A DNA stretch of 64,000 bases from Todiramphus chloris collaris (taxonomy: Eukaryota > Chordata > Aves > Coraciiformes > Alcedinidae). Position numbers and translations under genes: made by a program. Every line of letters starts with the position of its first letter. The first letter of the stretch is position 1. The notes under the pieces were generated by a model. It saw only the letters and a program-made list of their open reading frames with translations. It did no database searches and was not told the DNA's origin. Below are positions 56,717 through 64,000 of the stretch, in pieces. The stretch lies in assembly GCA_025345505.1 (NCBI GenBank), contig JANVCC010000267.1, positions 2,197,596 through 2,261,595 of the forward strand, given 5' to 3'.

Positions 56717-58856
56717 TTTATTTATAAATAAAAACATAAAATTACCAGTAGTTTACATCGGTCACCAGAAATAACATCCAAAAAAAAAAAAAAAAACCTG
56801 CAGAAAAATAATTATATGTACAGGCTGAGCCCGGCTGGCGGCGGGCGCCACGGACCTGCGATGCGGACGGTCACACAGAGCGTTGTGCAAAGGCAGCAGG
56901 GCGATGCCTCCGGGCGGTCACATCATACAGCGCTGGCTGGGGTACGGGGGGGACATACAGGGACCCGGGACGGTGCCACCGAGGCCGACGGGAGCGGGAC
57001 CAGGGCTGGGCAGGCGGGTGCGGGCACCGCCTGGCTGGGGGGCTGTGGGACGGGGCAGCCGGGGAGGACTCTGCTCCCCTTGGCACCGCGGGGGTTTGGC
57101 ACTGGAAAGCTCCTGGGCAGCGTGCTCTGGCTGCATGAGAGGGTGCAGAGCCCTCGGTGCAGGGCTATGGCTTGGATGATGCAGGAAATCCCTTCTGGCC
57201 TCGTGAGCCAGAGCGGAGCTGGGTGCCGTCCTTCATCCCTCATCTTTCGGCTCTCCAAAGCATCCTCCAGCAAACCCTGGCTGACCTGGTGCGGCCCCGA
57301 CCTGCGGCTGCGGGGCTGGAACTGGGATTTTAAGTTGGCTTTTCTCTGGTGGACCATGGCTAAGGATCGGCTTGTGCTGTGTGCCAGCCCCAGGACCGGC
57401 CAGGATGCCCTGGGACGGCACGTGAGGGGTGCCTGGGGGCAGGTGCAGAAGGCACAGACTGGTTTCTGTGTGTTGCCTTTACAGGCTGGCTGGAGCTGGG
57501 TGAGGGATGCTGAGTTTCGCTGCACAGCTTTGAGCCCTTGGCCGAATTTGCGGCATGGGGTTGTGCAAACCCCCCACCACCACCCCCCGCAACCCTGGCA
57601 CGGGGCTTCCTGGGCTGGTGCCCAGCTTGTTAGTGGGTAAACAAACACACTGCAGTAAAAATCCCATTGCACTACCACAGAGTGGTCCCGGCTGGAGACA
57701 TCCAACCTGGCAAGCGGGACGGTGGCTGACTCCCTCCTGGGGAGCACAGCCTGGTGATGTGCAGTGGAGCCTTCTTACCCGCTTGCTGGTGGCTGGAGGA
57801 AATATTAAGAGCTGGGGTAGAAAAGAAAATGAAAGTGGTTGGCTTGTGACCTGCTGATGGGATCCCGTGGATGTAAGGGCACAGGAGGAGATAAGGCAGC
57901 CAGGCTCCTGGGAGTGATGGTTGAAGTGAGCGAGTGAGAGCACGTGGGGCAAAAAAAACCACAACCCATTTCCATTTCTGGATTCCTTAGGTGGGACTCT
58001 GGCTTGGAAATCTCTTGTTAATTCTTAAACCCTGTTGCTCATCTGGCATCTGGAGCAGAGGGATGTGGAGTCCTTGCCCGTCGGAGCAGGGCACGCTGGG
58101 CTCGCTGTGGCTGTGCCGGGTGGGCAGGAGGGATGTGCCGGTGTGGGGTGGGCTGTGCTTGTCGGTGGAAGGTGATTTCAGTGGGGCATGGGCTGGAATG
58201 AGGTGGGGGGAGTGCGTAGGGTCCTTCCTGAGGAACTACAGCAGCCGAAGGACGGGAGAAGTGGATGTGCAGCCTGTGCAGGGGGGAGGAGGCAGCTCCT
58301 TGCTCACGCAGCACCCTGGGGATGGGCAGTGACCGAGGTTAAGGAGCTGGAGAGCAGCACGGTGCTTTCTCCGGACAGGGGGTGACTGGAAACGTGCTGG
58401 GGCTTGTTCCTCTTGAAGACAGCGGGACAGGCTGTGGTGTCCCTGTCCCCAGAGCTCCACAGTCCCAGGATCCCTCTGAGCCTGGAGCAGAGCATCCCCT
58501 GGGAGCTCTGCGTCACCTCGTTACCCCACGGGAGGTGATTTACCGAAGTCCTTGTTCCCTGACCGCCCCCGTCACCGGCTTCTCAGTCCTACAAGGGGGC
58601 AGGGGGGGGGAGGGGGAGCTGCTGGCACGTCACCATTGGCACGAGTTGCTTGTTCACCTCTGTAACACAACGGGCGGTGGAGGCCACGGCCACGGGGAAG
58701 GGAGAAGGGCTGGCGAGCCGGGCGGGCCACCAGCCCCGCTAATAAATACATGGCTCATCCGGACTGTACAAGGCAGGGGCTGGGCTGCGGGGCTGCGCCT
58801 CTCTCCTGGAGCAGACGCTTGCCCTCGAGCTGCGGGGAGGAGAAGGCAGAGCTGGC
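56717..58856 (-). other. LZTS1: LZTS1 3' UTR, predicted
   Basis: The 2.1 kb after the LZTS1 stop on the minus strand is non-coding. It ends at TTTATT (56717-56722, AATAAA on the minus strand) within AT-rich sequence. Mammalian LZTS1 also has a long 3' UTR. The end is an inference from this signal only. Confidence 0.45.
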
Positions 58857-61221
58857 TCAGATCTCGGTGGCGATGATGTCCTCGTAGGGGACGTCGGCAC
58901 CGGGTATGTCCAGCTCGATGGGCTCCTTGCCGTCTTCCCCTGCAGCGAGCTGCTGGAGCATCTTCTCCAGGTTCTGGTTCCTCTTGTACATGTGCAGGTA
59001 GCTCTGCTGCAGCTGCTTCTGGTAGTGAATCACCTTCTCCTTCTCCTCCTTCCACGTCTGCCGCTCATGCTGGAAGCTGGAGGTCATCTGCTCGTTGCTG
59101 TCCCGCTCAGCCTTCAGCTCTGCCCTCAGCCTCTCCACCTCTCCCTGCAGAGCTTGAACATCATCCAGCACCGCGCAGGGCCTGGCCACCTCCCGGGCTT
59201 CGCTCAGCTGCTCCTTGAGGACCGTGAGCTCCGTCCGCAGGTCCACGATCTCCTGCTCCAGCAGGTTCACCTTCTCCCTCAGCAGCTCAGATTCGTTCTT
59301 CTTGCGCTGGAGCTCGTTCTCACACACCTCCAGCTCCATGGCTTTGGTGCGCAGGGAGTCCTCCAGGTCCTGGGTCTTCATCTCCAGCCCTTCCATCTTC
59401 ATCCTCAGCTCCTTCAGCTGAGCCTTTAGGCTGAGGATCTCTGTGGTCTTGGTGTTGAGTTCTGTCTGGGACTCCTTCAGCTGCTGCTTCAGGAGGGAGA
59501 TTTCCCCTGACTTCTGGCAGACCTGTGGGGAGGGACCCAGCACCTAAGTTAGAGCTGTGCCTTGGACAGAGCCTGCAGCACCCACAGCACCCACAGCGCT
59601 GGGCACAGCCTCTTGGCGTCGGCAGCCCAAGATACCTCTTGGTGCTCCGGTGCCACTTACCTCCCACTGGGTCTCCTCCAGCGCTGGGGCGAAGCTCGTC
59701 TTCTCCTTCTCGTAGGACCTCAGCTTGGTCTCCAGCAGATTCTGCTCCTTGAGGAGGTTCTCTAGTTCCTCCCGGAGCTGTTTCTTCTCCTGCTGCAGCT
59801 GGAATACCTGGAGATGAAGGACCTGCTGTGTCCGCTGCGTTTTCTGTGAGGTTTGCTTGAGCTTGCTGTTGCATTTCTGCTTGAGGCCCTCCAGCTCTTC
59901 CTTGCAGCGCCGCTGCTTCTCTTCGTAAGCCTGGCAGGAGCTGATTTCCTTCTCCTCGAAGCTTGACTGAAGCTCTTGCAGCTCTCCCTCCCTCTCCAGC
60001 AGCTTCTGCTCCAGCTCTTGGATGGTGGACTCGTCCGTGGAGATGGGCGAACGGATGCAAGTGGTCTTCTCGGCGCCGTGGTGGTGGGGGGCTTTGCCGG
60101 GGTTGAGGATCTTGTTGCCCCCATCGGAGAAGGACATGGCCTTGAGGCTCATCATGTTGCTGTCCTGGATGACGGCGCACTGCAAGATGTTGTGGGCTGA
60201 GCCCCCGAAGCGGCTGATGGGTCCCATGGGCGTGACGAGGGGGTCAAGCTGGTAGCTGCTGCTGGTGCTGTGGGTGGGGAGGCTGGACATGGAGTTCCTG
60301 CCCGAGTCGGAGAGACCCCCAGAGCACAGCACTGGCTTCAGCTCCTGCTCCTTGGCTTTGTCCGGGGGGTGCAGCTGCTGGGAGAGGTGACCCCCGTTCT
60401 CGGGGGAGGAGTGGAGGACGGCGCCGGCCCGCGGCAGCACTGGCTTGAAGGCGGTGGGTCGTGGGGCCGGCTTCTCTGCGCCCTGGGGACGAGAGCAGAG
60501 CCCATCAGCACTGACCAACACCACAGCACCGCTTCTCCCCCATCCCTCCTGCCCCCAAGGGTGAGACCCCCACGGCGAGGACAGCTCGAGGCTCCCTCAA
60601 GGGCCAAAAGCTCGGGAGGATGCTGGTGGCTAAACCTGTGTTTGGAAAGGAAAGGGAACGGATCACAGCGATGCCCCGAATTCCTGAAAGCAGAAGATGG
60701 CAGGGTACCCCCAGCTGCCCCTCTACGCCCGCTTCCTCAGCACCAACTGCTTCCTCTGAGCCTTCTCCTGGACCAGGACAACCCCAGGGTGGGACCTTCC
60801 CCTGCTTCAAGGGTAGATGCAGTCTGGTGGGGCACCCCTTATTTCTGAGGCCACCATCTCCCCTACTAACCACTTCCAGCTGACTGGGGAAGGGCACCAG
60901 CTTCTGCGGCGTGGGCGTCCCGAAGTCCATCCCGCTCATCCCGGCTTGGCTGCCCAGCTCCCCGCCGGCAAGCGAGGTATAGTCCGCTCGGTGGGAGCCG
61001 TGGGACTTCTGGCTGACCTTGATGTAAAAGAAGTCCTCATTCTTGCTGCTTTTGGAGCTGGACTTGTGGCCGGAGTCCTGCGAGAAGCCGAAGCGCAGCA
61101 GCCCGTCCGAGTACCTGTTGAGCTTCTTCAGGTGGGACGACTTGCGGAGCTTGTACTGGGAGGCTCGGCAGTGTTTGCTGTGGAAGCTGTGGCCGGAGAT
61201 GAGGCTACTGACGCTGCCCAT
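58857..61221 (-). CDS. LZTS1: leucine zipper putative tumor suppressor 1
   Basis: Three minus-strand exons (61221-60871, 60482-59661, 59522-58857) join in phase to 612 residues; human has 596. The N-terminus MGSVSSLISGHSFHSKHCRA is essentially invariant and has a Gly2 myristoylation context. It is followed by LRKSSHLKKLNRYSDGLLRF and DSGRNSMSSLPTHSTSSSYQ. From about residue 250 onward it is a long coiled coil (LEQKLLEREGELQELQ, QQVLHLQVFQLQQEKKQLRE, ELEVCENELQRKKNESELLR) containing the leucine-zipper region. It ends IPGADVPYEDIIATEI. The family acts in mitotic control, interacts with CDC25C and CDK1, and in neurons is a postsynaptic and dendritic protein (PSD-Zip70). The longer length comes mainly from Gln/Leu- and Ala-rich indels in the coiled coil. 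An upstream ATG overlaps the start. Confidence 0.96.
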
Positions 61222-61343
61222 ACTGGTCCCGGGCCGGGGGCTGGTGGCGGGGGCAGCGGAGCCCGGCTGAGCCGCGTGGCGAGGGGTCCGGGCGGCGGGG
61301 AGAGACGGCGGCCGCTGCGATCATAGCAAAGCCCTGGCTGCGC
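61222..61343 (-). other. LZTS1: LZTS1 5' leader with overlapping uORF
   Basis: On the minus strand a good acceptor (CTTTGCCCCCCCAG, ending 61344) precedes a 122-base GC-rich leader up to the LZTS1 ATG. This suggests a non-coding first exon further upstream, not identified here. The leader contains an ATG (about 61325) opening an out-of-frame reading frame that ends at 61205, past the main start. Confidence 0.5.
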
Positions 61344-61511
61344 CTGGGGGGGCAAAGAGAGCGGGGTGACGAGGAGCTGCCCGGGTGTCCCGGGAGCAGG
61401 GTGGTTTCTGATGGTGTGAGTGCAGCGTGTCTGGGTACAGGCTGCTGTCGGCTCGTGCAAAGGGCTCGTGCAAAGGGCACGCGCGCAGCTCAGTGTGAGC
61501 GTTTTCCCCGT

Positions 61512-61908
61512 AGGATCACAGAACCGTTTGGGTTGGAAGAGACCTTAAGGTTGTCAAGTCTTAACACAATGCTGCCAAGTCCACCACTGAGCCATGGCCC
61601 TCAGCACCACAGCTCCACAGCTTGGAAACCCCTCCAGGGATCATGGGGACTCCACCACTGCCCTGGGCAGCCTGGGACAGCCCTGGACAGCCCTGCAGGG
61701 GCTGCAAGAAATTGTTCCTCAGCTCCAACCTAAACCTCCCCTGGGGCAACTCCAGGCTGGTTCCTCTTGTCCCATCAGTTGGACAAGAGATCTCACCCTT
61801 AACCTCACTCCAGCCTCCTGTCAGGAGCTGTCAGAGCCAGAAGCTCTCCCCTCAGCCTCCTTTGCTCCAGGCTCAACAAGCCCAGGGCCCTCAGCATCTC
61901 CTCACAAG
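61512..61908 (-). mobile_element. CR1 LINE 3' end, block type B
   Basis: The plus strand begins GGATCACAGAACCGTTTGGG (the reversed tail) and runs through the same middle blocks as the 29.8-kb copy, including CTTGTCCCATCAGTTGGACA. It lies in the LZTS1 upstream region or first intron. Confidence 0.9.
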
Positions 61909-64000
61909 TATTTGCACCCAGATGAAGCCAGGGGGGTTATGAGACACAGGAGTCTGCAAATAAGGAGAGGAGGAAAAGGGATTTGTAGTGATTTTTTTTT
62001 TTTAAGTGCCTAATAGGCACTAATTTCAAGAAGTGCCTGTGCCTCCTGCTTGTTCTGTGCCTGATGGATCCCATTTCCTGACCGTCGCACTCGGTGCGGT
62101 CACAACCCCTCCTGCATCAGCCGCTCGCTCCCCGATGTCTCTCCACTTTTCAGTGCTCCTCTTAACCGACCTGCAAAGAGATGCTGTGAGCCTTAATTAT
62201 GCTTAATGTCTGTGCAGCACTTAAGAAGATGAGAGGCCTTATGTGTGTGCTGAGTGGTGCGATTCGGGTTCAGAGGTATGTGGGGCTGGGCATTAATTCC
62301 CTTTGTTATGGGGGGGAAGGTAAAATAAACTCCTGGTTGCTGGTGGCCTCTGTGATGCCTGGCTCCCAGTGTCGGGGTTATGATGGAGATGGACCCTCCA
62401 GCTCGATAATTAAAGGGGGTGAGGTGGGGAGAAGGAAGAGCTGCTGGTTAGTGCATAATCAAAATGAGCTAAATCCTGCTTGTACAGGGTGATGAGAGAG
62501 GAAACGTTTCCACTCTCTGGTCATGGAGAGCATCTCAAAGCTCCCATGCTCAGTGCTGTCAGCACTGCACGGTCCAGTCCAGCTCTTCTCCGTGCCAGGC
62601 TCCCACTGCCCAAGCAGGCATCCTGGGGGTACAATGTCCCCTGGCAGCAGGAGAGGGTTGGGGCAGGGGGATGCAGGCACAGGGTGCCAGGGCATCCTCG
62701 TTGCCTCAGTCTCAAGGTCTAGATTTGCTCCTGTGCTGCTTTCATTCTCTTCGTGTCCTGCCTAATGCCTGCCCTGGCTCGGGCTCCTCTGCATCCTGAA
62801 CAGGGCAACACCAACCTGAGCTCATCCCTCAGCTTTATTTGTTTTCTTTTTCTCTGTGCCCTGAGGACCCAGATTGATTAAATGTCAAAGGAAAGTCCCA
62901 GAAAGACAGAATATCCGCTCTAATCCCTAAATCCATTTTTGGGAGCTTAAGAGAAAGCCAAGGTCTGAACTGCTGCCGGGATGCTGATACGCTGGAAGGG
63001 ATCGATGCCTTTGGCTTCATTCATTTTTACAGGGAGGGGGAGGAATCGCCGCAGGGAACGGGATAATTGGCAGAGGAGCCCGCTCTGCCAGCCTGTGTTC
63101 CCAACACCCTGCCCGCCTGTGTGCCTGCAGAAGAGGAAAAGCAGCGTCACAGCAGCAAAGCTGCCGGCGATGGTGGCAGCGTCTCGGAGGCAGCCCCTCG
63201 GCACGGGCGAGCGAGGCAGGGGGGAGCAGCCAGGTATGGCAGAGCTGCTGGGGAGGTTTGATGCCTTCAAACGTGGTGCCTGGACCCACTGCCCTAGGGA
63301 TGCCAGGCTGGCTGTTGCCACGGCCAGAGCTCCCTTGGATAGATGAGCCCTTGGGGTTTTTTTCTTTGAGTGTCTACAGGAGAAATGTGAGGAGGGAGAG
63401 CTGGGACTTTACAGCCTCTTGGCAGGAGGTGTTTCAATCAATCCCAGCCCTCCTACGCGTGCCTGAGAGGGGTGGGCACGTCTCTCTCCTTCTCCCCTCC
63501 TTCCATTTCAAAATGAACACTGGGAAAGCGGTGGAGGAGTTGGCATTCATGGGTAGCAGCAAGGGGAGGGCAGCACAGCTGGGAGCTCACCAGGCGGGCA
63601 GGGGGCACGGGCAGGTCTGGGGGGTGCTGGAGATGGGGTGTGCGCCTGGGCCAACGGGGGAGCGTGGCACCGTGGGCACAGGCGGGGAGCTCCCGGCGTG
63701 AGGGGCTGGGTGACCGTGGGGTGGCCATCGTCCCCCGTGGGTGCCAGCCGGCGATGCTGCCGTGCCAGCCCCTCTCTGCTGCTGAAGCCAACTCCCCCAG
63801 AGCTCAGCTCTCACCTCGCCTGGCTCTCGGTGCTGAATGTGGTCACTTTGCCCCGTCACTTGCTGATGAACAAGGACAGAAAGCTAGAAAAGACACAAGC
63901 CTTTCCCACGTGCTCAGCTGCCTCCAGCAAATGAACCCTTGCCAGCGTTTCTCTTGGTGCCATGGTGGGGAGGGGGCCGGAGCGATGGCACAATCCCCGC
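61909..64000. other. LZTS1 upstream region
   Basis: Unique sequence without a recognisable exon. It is probably LZTS1 intron 1 or 5' flank, because the coding start is preceded by a splice acceptor. I see no specific site. Confidence 0.45.

Overview
The window is ordinary nuclear DNA from a vertebrate, almost certainly a bird. It has GT-AG introns of a few hundred bases, dense CpG-rich promoters, and many CR1-type LINE 3' ends. Its gene order joins the human 8p12 block DUSP26-RNF122-TTI2-MAK16 to the human 8p21.3 block SLC18A1-ATP6V1B2-LZTS1. The compact, GC-rich gene packing suggests a microchromosome. From memory, chicken chromosome 22 is the expected counterpart, but this was not checked. 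The species cannot be read from the sequence.

Layout: 1-6.9 kb is non-coding sequence with a 36-bp minisatellite. DUSP26 (+) has coding exons at 9.2-10.6 kb. RNF122 (+) runs from 13.2 to 20.8 kb with a 5.2-kb first intron. A box C/D small RNA matching U13 (SNORD13) lies at about 21.45-21.54 kb on the minus strand, antisense to and just upstream of TTI2 (+, 22.0-26.3 kb). MAK16 (-, 26.7-29.7 kb) converges tail-to-tail on TTI2. SLC18A1, the vesicular monoamine transporter VMAT1 (-, 32.2-38.8 kb), is followed by a 3.8-kb spacer and then ATP6V1B2 (+, 42.6-50.3 kb, V-ATPase subunit B). After a 7-kb interval comes LZTS1 (-, 58.9-61.2 kb). Every coding exon chain was assembled by hand with consistent reading phase, and each protein length is close to its mammalian orthologue.

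The genes are not an operon. Two functional pairings stand out. SLC18A1 depends on the proton gradient made by the V-ATPase whose B subunit is encoded next door. MAK16 (60S ribosome assembly) and SNORD13 (18S rRNA modification) are both ribosome-biogenesis factors flanking TTI2.

I found no novel multi-gene system. The most interesting items are:
- the SNORD13 gene with a snRNA-type promoter, which the open reading frames hide;
- an 8 x 19 bp GC-box array in the ATP6V1B2 promoter;
- a CR1 copy whose 3' tail forms a TTI2 splice-acceptor region;
- an octamer-bearing inverted repeat around a poly-C run;
- a perfect 19-bp hairpin in an SLC18A1 intron.
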